From: Chinchilla lanigera
Lineage: Eukaryota > Chordata > Mammalia > Rodentia > Chinchillidae
Assembly: GCF_000276665.1 (NCBI RefSeq)
Contig: NW_004955417.1
Location: forward strand, 20,898,263 to 20,962,262
Length of the DNA stretch: 64,000 nucleotides
Direction: 5' to 3'
Under the pieces are notes generated by a model. It was not told where the DNA came from. It worked only from the letters and a program-made list of their open reading frames with translations, and searched no databases. Of the stretch, positions 11,608 through 24,633 are shown in pieces (position 1 is the first letter of the stretch; the number at the start of each line of letters is the position of its first letter). A program made the position numbers and the translations under genes.

Positions 11608-13689
11608 TATTTGCATCAAATGTGTGATCTCGTAGTAGGATGATTGCATTTTTTAAATAGTGCAATTTAAAACAATATTGTGTTTACTATGAATTTGATC
11701 ACTGCCACATCTGCTATGATTTCAAATCCGATCACATTAAGTAATGATGTTCTAACAAATGTCTTGGGTTGACGTTACTCAACTTCAAGTCAATTCTACA
11801 AGTAAACCATATCTACTCCTGTTGAAATAGGTTAGAAAAGATGTCTATAAATTACCAAGAAATGTTATTCACTTTCAAGGAAATCCCAATCAATAAATGA
11901 TTAAAATATGTTCAAATGTAATAGGGCTGAGATATAACACATAAAAATATATGGGATTAATATTAATTGCAAGGACTTTATAGGATTTACTAAAGATTAA
12001 ATTATCAAATATTTGTTTAGAATCTAATTCACATGATTTAGTTGTGCTAGGTCTAAAGATATGAAGGTATGAAGAACAAAATAAAATAACATAACCAATA
12101 CAAGAGAAAAACTTGTCTAAACTTCAAGTCTTTACAGTATATTAGAGTTTAAAGTAAAAAATCAAATAGCTGGAATATATAATTAACTTACATTTATCGT
12201 ACAAATGGGTCTTACATAGGTAGTCATCTAAAAAGTCAAGTGATTTCAATTAGTTAGATTACTCTACTGAAACACACGTACTTCAACTGGAGCAAGATTC
12301 TGGAAGTGAAGGAATATAATAACGTAATTGTCTACATATTCAAGGCACAATTTCCAGCAATTAGTAAGCATTGTTGCTGAAAAACCTTTGAATACCGACC
12401 TCTCAACATTCTGAAACTCTCAAGTCATTTTCAAAATCATCGTTTTTGTCTTAAAAATGAAAAAAAAGAAAGGTTAAATTCAAACTGTCATTAAATAGCA
12501 TAATGAGATAAGGATTTACTGCCTGATATAATTTGTATCGGTTTTTGGCCATTAGATGATGATGAATTCGATTAGATAAATGAATGAAATATTCTTCAAA
12601 ACTTTACATATCTTTCTCCTATTTAGAAACTTCTAATGCTTGCCACTTAGTAATATTTTATTTAGGTGCTAAAGAATGCTCATTTATTTTTCATTTTCAC
12701 ATAAAATATGATAGTTATTTGCAGTTAATACAAACAATTGTTTTTAGTCTACAAGAGGAAAACATGAAGTCATTTGTTCCCTAAAAGAGTAGTGACCATG
12801 TTACAATCTCCAAAGTTTATTTTAAGGAAAAAAGTATTTTTTAATTCAGTTAAGAATATCTTCACTTGAAGAGAACTGAGGAGCAAGTTACATGTGAAGC
12901 CTATTCAGTTACATGAGAATAGCTACTTTGTCAACAAACTTAAATTTAAAAAAAAGTCTGTCTCAGAGTTTTGAATTTTTTCCCTCATTCAAAAACTCAA
13001 CTATTTAATCAGATTGCACTTAGAAAAATGAACTTTTCCTTGGGTTTTGTCAAGCACTTGGTATAATTTATAGAAAGTTCTGAAATTGTCCAACAAACAA
13101 CCAAAACATACAAAATTGTTTTCTGTTTTCATATTTTCTCATATTTTTGATGTTTAAGAAGATAAGAGGGAAAAGTGTGACTAAGCCAATTAGCAGGAAA
13201 AGAGGATCTCACATCACAAGGAATGCTGCATTATATTATTACTAGCATCATCATTATTGGCATATTACTTTGTTATGAATGCCAGCTCAGAATTACACTT
13301 GGCTTGAGAGTGCATCCAGGGTTTCACCTAGTTTCAGCTCAAGTCTCATAAAAAACAATATTGGGGAATATTTCCCACTTCAGAGAAGACTTCAAATCTC
13401 AAAACACAGTTCCCTTATCTCAGAGAAGAGATCTGCAATGATTGCTGTCACTCTGGGACCTTGAACATAAAACTCTGTTTATGAGAAGGTGAACATGGCG
13501 ATGCAGGACACTGTTGTCTTGGGACGTTCACACAGGGGACTCACGGAAAAAAGTGCTTGTCAGACTGGCGCCTTCAATAGGTCACTTAATTTCAAACTGT
13601 ACCTCCCACGTGCTGGGCAACCACGGATGTGAACTTAGTTTCCCAATTCTCAGTGTTAGCGCTTAGAAAAGCAGAGGTTTTCCTACCAC
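11608..13689. other. Unassigned AT-rich stretch
   Basis: No gene or confident repeat over about 2 kb. The part at 13270-13680 is noticeably less AT-rich (a few CpGs, e.g. gacgttcac, ggcgcc) but shows no convincing open frame or splice structure. It could be an old LTR or a conserved non-coding segment. Confidence 0.4.
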
Positions 13690-13775
13690 CCGACATGACA
13701 AGCAGGGTAAATGAGATAATAGATATAAAGGACTGAAAAGGAGTAAATGTGTACTCAATAGTTATATTCACTCAC
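13690..13775 (+). mobile_element. Possible MIR fragment
   Basis: The segment 'gtaaatgagataatagatataaag' resembles the MIR 3' half (aaatgagataatacatgtaaag). It is short and diverged, so this is a weak call. Confidence 0.3.
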
Positions 13776-13796
13776 CTATAAGAAATGGGTGTAGGC

Positions 13797-14352
13797 TGTG
13801 ATGATTAATTTGGGTGTCATCTTGACTAGTTTATAGGATACCTAGACAGGTAGTAAAGCATTGTTCTTGGGTGTATCTGTAAGAGTGTGTCCAGAAGAGA
13901 TTAACGCTCCAATCAGTGGACTGAGTAAGAAGATTCACTCTCACCAATGTCAGTGGGCACCATCTATGCATTTGAAGGGCTGAAGAGAAAACAAAAGACA
14001 GAAGAAAGGCAAATTCATGGTCACTTATGGGACTGAGGCACCCATCTTCCTGTGCTTGGACATGGAAGCTCCAGGTTTTGGAGCTTTCATGCTCCAGGAC
14101 TTAACTAAGAGGCTCCCAGGTGCTCCTGTGTTGGACCACAGTGTGCAAGTCATATTAGCATCTCCCTTGGATGTTGGGCTAAATCGTACCAGTTGAACTT
14201 GGACTAAATCGTGCCTCTGGCTCTCTGGTGCTCCACTTTGCAAACAGTGTGTCTCACTGCCAGAGCCTGGGAAGCAATTTTCATAGTAGTTCCCTGCCAT
14301 CTTTCTTCTCTCGTTCCTATTGGTCCTGTTTCTCTGAAAAACTGTAACAGAG
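13797..14352 (+). mobile_element. MLT2-like ERVL solo LTR
   Basis: Its start (tgtgatgattaatttgggtgtcatcttgac), the early 'gagattaacgctccaatcagtggactgagtaagaagattc' part, and its end ('cctattggtcctgtttctctgaaaaactgtaac') follow the ancient mammalian MLT2-type LTR of ERV-L from end to end. The 110-codon minus-strand frame at 14025-14357 is inside it and is not a gene. No internal region is seen. Confidence 0.75.
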
Positions 14353-14897
14353 AGCACCTGTAAAGGAAACTCTGCAATCTCAAAAGAAGTGAAAAAAAAT
14401 CATGAGCAACCCAAGGCTTAGTACACTGATATTAATGTTAATATCATTAACATAAAAATAATATAGTTAATAGCAATATGTAAATTATTAACATGATTAA
14501 TAGTATCACTGATACATGAAAAAGCTATAATTATGCATGACATGGACATTCAGTAAGAAAAGAAAAATGAGAAACTCTCTTGGATAATTTAAACAGTGTA
14601 ATAAATAGACATGTGTATGTATAATGAGTGTGTATGTCTTTATGTACATTTACTGTATGTAAATTTGTATACAAAAATTTACATAATGATTTTAATGAAA
14701 GAACTTGAAAGTTCAGTTGTTCTCCTAATTCATAATTTATGAACTTTACCATATAACACTATAATTTGTATTAAATTCTATTTATTAAAGTTAAAATAAG
14801 CTTCTCTGGGAATAAGATCTAGAAATAGATGGCAACATATTTTAGGCTACAATCACAAATGTTTTAGGAACAGAGTATTACAAAAAACACATATTTT
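14353..14897. other. Unassigned AT-rich stretch
   Basis: Very AT-rich. It includes a near-perfect inverted repeat gatattaatgttaatatc (about 14429-14446). No gene or repeat family is recognised. Confidence 0.45.
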
Positions 14898-14907
14898 AAC
14901 AAATCAG

Positions 14908-15045
14908 GGGCTGGGGATTTAGCTCAGNNNNNNNNNNNNNNNNNNNNNNNNNNNNNNNNNNNNNNNNNNNNNNNNNNNNNNNNNNNNNNNNNNNNNNNNN
15001 NNNNNNNNNNNNNNNNNNNNNNNNNNNAAAAAAAAAAAAAAAAAA
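14908..15045 (+). mobile_element. ID SINE interrupted by the assembly gap
   Basis: The visible 5' part is gggctggggatttagctcag (14908-14927). The rest is hidden by Ns, and a pure poly-A tail follows from 15028. Perfect 10-bp duplications aacaaatcag flank it at 14898-14907 and 15046-15055. A normal ID body is about 75 bases, so only about 55-60 body bases need be missing. Confidence 0.88.
14928..15027. other. Assembly gap of exactly 100 N
   Basis: A run of 100 Ns, a conventional placeholder length, sits inside a single ID element just before its poly-A tail. The true gap is probably shorter than shown unless the tail is very long. Confidence 0.99.
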
Positions 15046-15055
15046 AACAAATCAG

Positions 15056-17322
15056 AAATTCAAATTTTATGTAACAGGATGCAGACTACACTAAAGACAA
15101 GGTAACATTTGTTAATATGCTGTACTTTAATGTCTGTATAGCAATTGATTTAATGTTTACATATTTCAACTTATTTTAAAATGTAAAATTCAGTTCCAAT
15201 ATTTCATTTTCAAAAATATTTACATCAAGTCTTCTTTTGTCCTCAATATTATTCTGTACATATCTTGTTTTAACTGACATCACAATTTGTTTCTCTACTT
15301 ATAGGTAGGACAAAATTGTAGTATTCAGGACTTATATTATTTTCATTCTAAAATACTTTCTCTGTGATTATATCATATTTTTTCCCCAGTTATTTTCTGT
15401 TATGTGATTAATCCTATTAAACAAAATGTCTTTGGGTATCAAAGGTTAGCCAAAGATGCTGAGCTCTCTTGTTTTTTTATGGGTGATTGAATTTTCTTAT
15501 TTACTTTAGGCAAGCTTTTTCAGAAAATTAGAGATGAGATTGTATTTTTCTTACTTGAAGTGAATTTCCCTGTTAAATAGAAAGGGCAAGGGACTGGGAC
15601 AAATTAAAGAATTAGGCTAAACTGTTTGATTCTCAGCTTAGTTATACAGTATTAGAAACAAAGACAATCATAGAAGACCATAGAATTGCTATAAAATGTA
15701 GAAGAAAAACAAATTACAGCAAAGCAAATAACTTGCTACTCACAAGGTATTTATGACTTAAATATACTAGGAGTATACCTAAAATAAACATTAGTGAGTG
15801 AATTCAAACTATTTTCTTACAACTAGTGTAAGCAAGGGGTGCTTTGAACATACTACAGGACTTGCCAGTATGTTGTAGAAAACATAGTTCTCAAAGTTAA
15901 AAGAGAAATTAAGGGACTGAATTAGCAGAAAAGAAAGACTCTTTCCATACAATTGGTATTACAATTTTTGTAATTTCAGTATTGGGAAAGTAGGGAAGAA
16001 TGCCTCACCTTCCAGTACCTAAGAGAGTTAGTAGGCAAAACTGGAGACCTAACTTCTCTGGAAAAGGCACAATACCCAGGTTAGTCCCATGTTAGGAGAA
16101 GTCTTAAATTTCTTTGTTCAAACTCTTTCACTAAACACCTGCCATTAATTGTCCTTTATTGTGGTAGGCTGAAATCAGGACCAGTGTCACAGTCTATAAT
16201 ACAGTTATGAGATACAAATAAATATATTTGACATCCTTGGCAATAATGTAATTTTCTAAGTCAAAATTGCATCCTGGGAAGATTTATTTGTTTGGCATAC
16301 CTAGCCTAGACTCCAGAGTTTGTTTTGGTTTTTTTGTAACTTTATTTGAACTGGGCTTATTGTGAAAACCTTACATAACTTTTTAATTTTTAGATCATTT
16401 TGCAAGTGGCAAATATGAGCTGAAGACCATTGACTAATTTAATTCCTGGGACTGTAAAGGAATGTCATTCTTAAAGACAGTGAAAATGGTCCAAATTTTA
16501 CCTTTTGCAGGTGAAACTTGAAATTCCATTTGAGCTTCTGAGTAAAATTCCCTCAATGAGGATAACACTGAAGAAGTTTTGTTTTGACTTTAATTTCTCT
16601 GGATTTTAACGTGCTAGATTTAATTTTGGTGATATGCTTTCTTCCTATGGAATATATGTAAGAGGAGGATATGTATTCAAGCTCATTAGCATTTCATTAT
16701 TGAGAGTGCCTGTGGGGGTGCTCTGACTTCACTTCAGAGCCCTGGTGAACTGAAATAAGCAATGTGGATGGAAGTAAATTTGGGGAGAAAGTAGATTAGG
16801 GACGACATTTTACTTAGCCTTTTGAACACATTTTGGAAATGTTTCATAACAATTTTCAAACTGTTCAACGACTGTATCAAAGGACATTTGAAACAGCACC
16901 GATGGGTATGGGATGGTAGGAAAAGAATCTTATGCAAAGATTAATGAACTGTGTTGATTGATTATCCGTCTGTTCAGAGCAGGACCGTTTTCGGTTGAAC
17001 ACTGACACAATCATGATACCCAAACTATAGAAAACACAGAAAAAAGTGAAAATTTTCCCCTAGAATAGGCTGTGAAGTATGCTATTGGTTAACATGGGAG
17101 AAGTAACATGACATGTTGTTCGAATTTATTTGAAGGATCCCCCCACATACAGCACACATTCCAAAAATGCTTATTTATTCTTACAAGCTTGTGGCAGTGA
17201 AAATTTTCACCACCAGCCCTTAATTTTCCCAAATGGTTGAAGCGTCTCTAGCACAAGAATTACACATGGAATGGTATTTTATAGAAATTACTAATTATAT
17301 TAATATTACCTGCTTTGAAATA
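15056..17322. other. Unassigned AT-rich stretch
   Basis: About 2.3 kb without a recognised gene or repeat. The longest frames are chance frames with no family resemblance. Confidence 0.5.
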
Positions 17323-17330
17323 GATATCTA

Positions 17331-17431
17331 GGGCTGGGGATACAGCTCGGTGGCACAGTGCCTCCCTAGCAAGTGCAAGGTCCTGACTTTGATTCCCAGT
17401 ACCAAAAAACAAAAAAAAATAAAACCAGTCA
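17331..17431 (+). mobile_element. ID SINE
   Basis: The body at 17331-17404 (gggctggggatacagctcggtggcacag...gattcccagtacc) is followed by an A-rich tail. It is more diverged than the copies at 1574 or 51514. A short atatcta match on both sides (17324-17330 and 17432-17438) may be the TSD. Confidence 0.9.
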
Positions 17432-17438
17432 ATATCTA

Positions 17439-19084
17439 TTTTACCCACAATGGTGGTCTCAGGGAATGACACAATTTAACAAATGCTGCTACTGAAGATA
17501 CTTTAAAAAATGAATTCAATTTATTGCAAAGTCACAAAGAGTGTATTATACATATTTCATATAACTTGAAATACCAAAAAGTAATATCTGCAAAATATAT
17601 ATGTAGAATCAAGAAAGACTTCAGTGAAAATTAATAATATTTCCCAAAGAAATTGCTTGTTTAAAAATAATCAAAACCCAATTTACATATTTCATATTTT
17701 ATTATTTTATTATCTCCTTTTAAAAAGTTTGTTCTCACTGTGACGTAAAGCTAGGCAAAGTTGAGGTCCCAGGCATTTTAGCATGCTCGGATGGGCTAGC
17801 AGTTCTGGATCCATGACCTTGCAGGGAACCTAGCCCAGAATGGCTCAATGCCAAGGGAGTCCAAATGGTCACTTGGTTCCTCTTTGCAGTCAGTACGGAA
17901 CAAAAGCTTTTCTAATTGAGGTCATTCAGCCCATCAAAATAGCTGAAACTGTAATGCATTTGGGAAGGCAAGGAAGACTCAGCAAGTAATGTGTCCCTCT
18001 ACATATTGGTACTATTACTTTGTCATAAGCGTAAATCTTTAAAACAAAATTTGTTCCGATTTTATATCTTGCCTTGCCTTTTTTTCCCTCCACATTTCTT
18101 CTACAACTGAATGGAACACGGGAACATCTAGCATCGTGACTGCATTTTACATGAATGGATATTGAGTATGAGAGGGGCTGAGGACAACTTAACACATCCT
18201 CAGTTCACGTTTTCCTGTTTAAATTATATTAAAAGCTTCACACTGCTTATATGAGGATTTTCTAGAGAGTTGCAGTGTGGTCTCTTTGACCTTTTCTTTT
18301 GGCAGCTCTGAGAACATCCATTTTAAGCTAGATTTACATTATTGTGTTTGGGGGCTATGTTAAGAAAATGATGGAATATAGTTCAATTTAGGCTAGAAAT
18401 GTATTGCATTTTTATAGTGTGGGAGCATATAATTGTTATCGTCTCATTAGTCTTCCTGATATTACCTTGACTTATGGCTATGCGATAACATAAATTTGCA
18501 TATCAATATGAGCATGACACTCTTTGCCCTGCAATTCTCCACTGCCCCATGGAATGAACAGTTCAGTAATAATTTCAGTCATAAATAATTGTACTAACAA
18601 TTCAGTGTTGCAGTGAATATTTTGTATAAAAAGCCTACATTTATAAATGCTTGTGTTGAATACCACTAGACTCATACAATTATTAAATTAATATCAAAAC
18701 AATACATACTCTTCTGAAGCTAGTTTGAACAAAACTGGAAAAGTAAAATAAAAAATTGTTTTTTTGCTCCGGGAAACCATTGCTCTTGGAAGATAAGACT
18801 CCAAACCAAGTAAAACATTATCCTTATCAAGACTCATTTCAAAACTCTGTCCAAGCTCTGCTCATGAATAAACAGTGATTGTCATAAAATTGATGTGCTA
18901 CAAACCCGTTCTCTGCTTTACAAGACAGATTAAATGTAACACAACTGAAAACACAAAAACCTGTAAACATTTCTCCCTAATTTTCTTACACTGCAATATG
19001 ACAAAATTGGGTAAGTGATTGAAAAGTTAAAGCTGTATTCAGGTTGTTTGAATGACAGAGTAACTGAAGCTCAAATAATACTGT
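17439..19084. other. Unassigned stretch
   Basis: AT-rich with one slightly GC-richer part at 17750-17900. No coding frame or repeat family is recognised. Confidence 0.45.
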
Positions 19085-19260
19085 AAGCCACTGATCATCA
19101 ACCTTTTAGAGATGAGTATCCAAACTGCCAACCCAAACCTGCTCATATATGCAAAGTGCCAGCACTGTAATTAACCTGAATACTGAGGTTTTAGTTTAGA
19201 AAAACAACACTTACATTAGCATTTTTTGTCTTAAAAGAAAAAAAAAAAACCACACCTGCC
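19085..19260 (+). mobile_element. Possible nonautonomous DNA transposon fragment
   Basis: The segment 'ccactgatcatcaaccttttagagatgagtatccaaactgc' and then 'cctgaatactgaggttttagtttagaaaaa' resembles, from memory, a hAT-like nonautonomous element. I found no matching terminal inverted repeat at the other end and no 8-bp TSD, so this stays tentative. Confidence 0.25.
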
Positions 19261-20039
19261 ATAGCCTCACCTCTACTGCTAAGCCAAAGCAGTACTGTAG
19301 ATTTATAGGATGAAGAGCCCTAAGGAGTTATGTCATCATGGTGAAGTTGAGGTAGCAACTCTTCTAATGTCTAAATACTATCCGACCTGTGGCTGGGAAA
19401 GTTGGAAATTGCACTGGATTTCCATGACTATTCATGGGGACTGCTGGTGAAATCAGGCAATTCTCAGGGCAATTGTTTCAAATTTAGAAATCTTCTTTTA
19501 GAAGCCTGGTTTTAGAAGCCTTGAAATATTTGCAGATTCCAAGTCAAATAGATAGCATCGAAAAGTAGAGACAGGAAAGAGGAATATAAACAATAAACAA
19601 AGATTGAACACATAGAGATGGCAAATAAGCAGGAGAAAATATAATTCCATTACTCATTAGATAATTAAAAGCATGACTATGGGATATGGCTAATTTAGAA
19701 AATACCAATATGACATACAGTAATACCTGATTTCATGAACACCTCTGTTCCCTAACAACATGGTCTCCAAACAGAATCATTCAGCAAAATTGCTTCCATT
19801 TGCAAACTTCACGTTGGATGATGAACATAACCCTGGCCATCTGGTCCAGAATCATGGAATGAATTTAGTTCATGAACCAGGGCATCACTGTACAAGCAAG
19901 AATGTTGGCAACCTGGATCAGCGGGACACTGTTATTAGGAATATGATGGTAGAGCATCAACCTAAAAGTCAGTTGGACAGGTTTTTAAATTTAAGAACTC
20001 ATGTGATTATCATAGACACAACTATTTGCACTCATACTA
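19261..20039. other. Unassigned stretch
   Basis: No confident feature. The open frame 19760-20104 (114 codons) starts here and runs into an L1 3' end. Its first ~75 codons have no recognised similarity. Confidence 0.4.
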
Positions 20040-20700
20040 TTTGTTCCACAGAAGTGGAAAGGTGTGCTTACAATATTGCACACAAATGTTCATGGCAGCT
20101 GTAGTCACAATTTTTTCAAACTATGTAGGAACAGTGTAAATGCTCTTCAGTTATTTATGGCTGAACAAACTGTGGTATATCACAAACTGAAGTAGTACTC
20201 AATAATATAAAAGAGCAGATTATGAATATATACTTTCAATGGTAAGTATCTTCAGATAGTGACAACAAATGAAAGCTAGACAATCTCAAAAATGTTTATA
20301 TTGTTCCATTTATATAATAATGTTGAAATGGAAAATTGTAGAAACAATGAACAGATGAGTTATTCATAGTAGAATTGGGTATGTTTACCGAAGGACTGCA
20401 GCCCAGGTTGTTTTGATAATGGAATTGGTCTGTATCTTTAGTGCTGTGAATATATGGCCCTACCTATGGGGTGAGATCACAAACAACTCAAACTAAGGAC
20501 ATGCATGCATGAGTACAGTTAGAGAAAGCTGAATAAGCTCGATGCTTATATTTGTGAAGAATGCCGCTTGTTACTTTGTGGGTGCTGTACTCTTGCAAAT
20601 TATCATTCAGGAAATTGCACAAGGAGGTCATAGAGTCTCTCCATGTTATTTCTTTTGCACATAAATATATAGTGAGTTCACATTTAAAAGTCTATTTTAA
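20040..20700 (+). mobile_element. Old LINE-1 3' end (L1M type)
   Basis: 'gcacacaaatgttcatggcagctgtagtcacaa' (about 20078-20110), 'ctgaacaaactgtggtatatcac' and 'aatgaaagctagacaatctcaaaaatg...ttccatttatataa' follow the order of the 3' end of ancient mammalian L1. It is strongly diverged with no open frame left. Confidence 0.7.
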
Positions 20701-22914
20701 AAATACTTTGTGTCAAACTGAAAGGAAATGCTCTGTATAAGCAGAGTATGCAGTGCCTACCTGATTAAAAATAATATATGGAGATGAAAATAGAAAAGTG
20801 TACCTGTTGAGTTAAAGTAGCCTGAGATTTCAACTTACCTGGAAAGAGATGAGAAGTCTGGGCTGGAAATGTTTTAGCAACAGCCTCAGATGCCTACAGC
20901 TTAATCCCCTTGGTATGTCATAGGAAGAGTTGTATGTTTCATGTACATGCACCGTGATGCATTCATTACATAAGACCAGTTTTATATTAAGATTGATTCT
21001 GATTTCATGAAGGGCTGTTGGTGTCTTTTTCAATTTTCCCTCGAGAAAAAGACTGAGACTTATCTTTAGTCATAAATTAACTTTGAGAAGAGGAAGTTGA
21101 CTTCATTTTTCTAGAATGACTTTTCAAAGGAGGAATTTCTGTCTTTATCACATTGGTCAGATAATAAATCTGCCTACTGTTTTGAACACAGACACCATTA
21201 CAAAAATATTCAATTTTCCTTTCAAGTGATTAGGGCCCCTTGCTCAGAAAAACCATGCACCATTCATGCTCATGGAAATTTACTCTTCATAGGACCTGGA
21301 TTATTCATAATTTCCAAGCAGAACAGTGGATGTTTCATTCACACTTTATTCATCCATGCTATATTCATATGCCTCCTTGTTCACCAAAAATTGTAGACAT
21401 TTTTAAATACAATAAGATGATCATGGCATTATAGAAACAAGAAGTGATGAAAAATAAGTACAATGTTTAAATAATGGTTTTATAGCCACCTACATGGAAT
21501 GTTACAATCAGTAACTACAATGATTCTTAATTTTTTAAGAACTGGAAAATGAGAAGGAAGACATTGAAGAAAGGAGCATTATTTTTGGAATGGCTGATTT
21601 AATTTAGTCCTAGGTTTAAGAGTGTCTCCAAAATGGGGGTTTTAAAAAGAAGAGAAAGTATTCATGAATTTTGTTAAAAGAATATCTCAAAATGCTTCTC
21701 TTTAGTCTCCTCCACAGATTGACAGCTGTTGTTGTCTAGACACTAAGAACACTTAGGAAGTATCCACTATTTCATAATCAAGCTTGATTGTACCTCAGAC
21801 AGATTACAGATAAGTGTTTGAAAACAAAAAGAAACAAGCAGAGGTAGCAGGTGCTTATAACGGGTATTTCTCTACTAAGGTTTAGAAACAAAAGACTAAC
21901 AGACAGTGGGAAACACATTGGAGTGATGAGTGAGGACAAAATATAACCATTTAGCAGTATTAGCTTTACTATCTTATCAGAATTGTTTTTGATAAATTCC
22001 CATATCAAAAATAGAAGATTTGGAGAAGTTTATTAACGTATATATATGCTTGTAAAGGAAAATACTTAAAACAATAGGAATAGAAATGAATTTTAGCTCA
22101 GATTCTTTATAAGAATAATAGATTAAAACATGAAGCATTTGATTACATACAAATTGCACGCAGCTTAATGTTTATATTAGACAATATTCTGATGTACATT
22201 TCATTTTCTTTATTAAATAGGGACCTTCTTATTCATTTGTTCACTTTCTTAATCATTTAGTATGCAATAATTATCCTATATAATTATGCTCTGATTGTAT
22301 ATTACATATGTATTAATATAAATTAGTAAAATAAGAACACTACTTTTTTCATAAGGATAAATTTTAAGTTCTTACAGAAAAGAAACGATGTTGTAAAGTT
22401 TAAGACTGCTTACCTGTACACTAAGCTAGATATTGTAACTAGTTATGTTGGAAGGTAAACCAGAATATTGCTTCAAGTCAACTAATTTTTTCCCACAATG
22501 TAGCTTTTCATCTACTCTAGGGAGTTATTGAAAATGTAAAAAAAAAGCCCAGATATTCAGGCTGGGCAGGAGCTAAGAGCTGTCTCATGAACATAGGCTC
22601 ACAGACCTGCTGCTGGACTTCACAAATACTCAAAGGAGTTACACTGGGTCGGGTGCAGTCCAGTCCCATGCAGTATCTGTAAACACAGGTAATACTTGGC
22701 AACATGAAACCTAAATTCTAAAGGGCTGGGATATTTCACAAATTACAGATTTATTCATTTTTGGAAGGATTTTCATAATTATAAAAGATGGAAAAGTGAA
22801 GACAAAAAAATAGAAAAATTATGGAATGGTGAGAAACAGAGACTGCTGGTTCCACTTGACTCTCATATCACTTCTCTACCCTTGGGTATTTTTTTTACAT
22901 CAAAATATTTCTTT
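20701..22914. other. Unassigned AT-rich stretch
   Basis: About 2.2 kb in which no gene or repeat is recognised. 22550-22700 is slightly GC-richer but has stops in all frames over any useful length. Confidence 0.5.
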
Positions 22915-22929
22915 GTAAATTTTGTGACT

Positions 22930-23036
22930 GGGGCTGGGGATTTAGCTCAGCGGCACAGTGCCTGCCTGGCAAGTGCAAGGTCATGAGTTCAGTTCCTGGT
23001 ACCAGAAAAACAAAACAAAACAAAACAAAAGAAATA
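22930..23036 (+). mobile_element. ID SINE with 15-bp TSD
   Basis: The body at 22930-23004 is gggctggggatttagctcagcggcacag...catgagttcagttcctggtacc, with an (AAAAC)n tail. Flanking copies gtaaattttgtgact (22915-22929) and gtaaactttgtgact (23037-23051) differ at one position. The B box carries changes (gttcagttcc for gttcgattcc) that it shares with the copy at 51514. Confidence 0.92.
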
Positions 23037-23051
23037 GTAAACTTTGTGACT

Positions 23052-24628
23052 ATTTCTGTATTTAGTACAATATAAGCACTTTGTATGGCCATGAACTTTT
23101 TTGGGGAAGGGGATAAATATGTATTTGACAGCTGCATAAAATGGAATATCTTGAAAGCACTTTGAAGGATCCTAAGTATTCTGTTTAGACGAAATTTTAC
23201 TAGCTCTCTGTAAGGGTCACACTGTAAAAGTTCAGGCTGTGTGGGACACACAATCTCTGTTGCATGTATTTCTTCCGCTTCTGAAGTGTGAAAGCAGCCC
23301 TGTAGAATCTGCAAATAGATTGCACAACTGTGATCCAGTTAAATGCTTCTTTGGATTTATTTTAAAAATATACTTTCATGTACATTTGCATGATTAATAG
23401 TAATGTTTAAGAATTTAGATTACTTGCTAATAGATTGTTCTCTTTTGTTTATCTCCTCTTGCTCTTGGACTTTAATTCTCTCAGTTTTATTATTTGCTTA
23501 TTCAGCATACTGTCAGTTGAATGATTACCTTGTAATTAACAATATTACAGAAATGAAGCCTCAGTCTAGTTGTGGCAAAAACTTAAAAATACTCTGTGAC
23601 ATTTAAAATTGTATTTTAGCAATTCCCCAATCCACATACTAACAGCATAGAGAACAAGCAGGAACTGAAGTCCGTGTGTGCTCAGAAGGTTTCTACTATT
23701 CTGTTATTGTTGGTTTTGTGATATTTTTAATGAGCTATGCTACAATATGAATTGATTTTAATGTGCGTTACCCAGAAAGCATGAGAACACATATGTTGAG
23801 GGAGTTGTGATACCAACTATCTTCCTCACATTTTTCCAGATCTTTGTGGTTAATAAAAGTTTTTCTAGGCATTGTTTTGCCTGCTTTCATCCTTCTATCC
23901 TCAGTCTGTTAATAACTTCTTGCTACACAAACCTAGGCAAACCATTACCTTATTATCTGAGATTGCAATCAATTGTCTTCCTCAAGCTGTGCTATTTTAG
24001 TCACTAGCTGTCAACTTATAGGAATCCAGTCTATTGCCCTAAAAATATGGAACTGAGTTCACCTTTATTTCTTCTCCAAGTTAACAGGAGAAAAATCAAT
24101 GTGAGTAGACTTAGAAAAGTGTTCAGATGGCTCTGAGATCATTACCTTATGAGGGAGAATTCAGTGGAGCCAAAGCTGTCCAGCACTACTCCCATCCCCT
24201 TTTCTTGATTAAAAAACCTGAACGGGTGAAGTTGGGTGGAGATTTCCAGTGTCTTTGATGGACTTCCTAATTAAGTATATCAAGGAAGTCCCTCTGTTTA
24301 ATTTGAATTAGTGTGCCTGGATCTAATGCTGAGCAATAAAATTTCAGGAAGTTTTTGTTCTCTACAAAAAGAATATTGTTCAATAATTGTGCCATGCTGC
24401 CTGACAATGTTCATGGCAATTTGATACGTTAGTTTGAGTTATCCAGTTGTTTCATCAAAAGTGTCATGGAGTTTTGACACTTTGTGGTCATTCAGAATGA
24501 CCATAGTTTAAACCTGCTTCAGACCAACGTGGCCTTAATATATCCTTGTACTTCTCTCAACTGTAAATAGGCTTCCCCTGACTCAGGTTCCTGACTATTC
24601 ATATTTGTAGAGCATTCACTTTAGAAAA
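23052..24628. other. Unassigned AT-rich stretch
   Basis: No gene or repeat family recognised. A small inverted repeat (ggacttcc ... ggaagtcc, about 24260-24292) is present, with no known role. Confidence 0.45.
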
Positions 24629-24633
24629 CTTGT

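Noticed and set aside
11180..11635. 151-codon open frame on the plus strand
   Set aside because: It runs through an A/C-rich simple stretch into an antisense B1, and the C-terminal half is a translated SINE complement.
14025..14357. 110-codon minus-strand open frame
   Set aside because: It is the complement of the MLT2-like LTR at 13797-14352.
19760..20104. 114-codon open frame
   Set aside because: Its 3' third is L1 3' end sequence and the rest has no recognised similarity, so a gene cannot be supported.
22895..23314. 139-codon minus-strand open frame
   Set aside because: It contains the complement of the ID SINE at 22930; the rest has no family resemblance.
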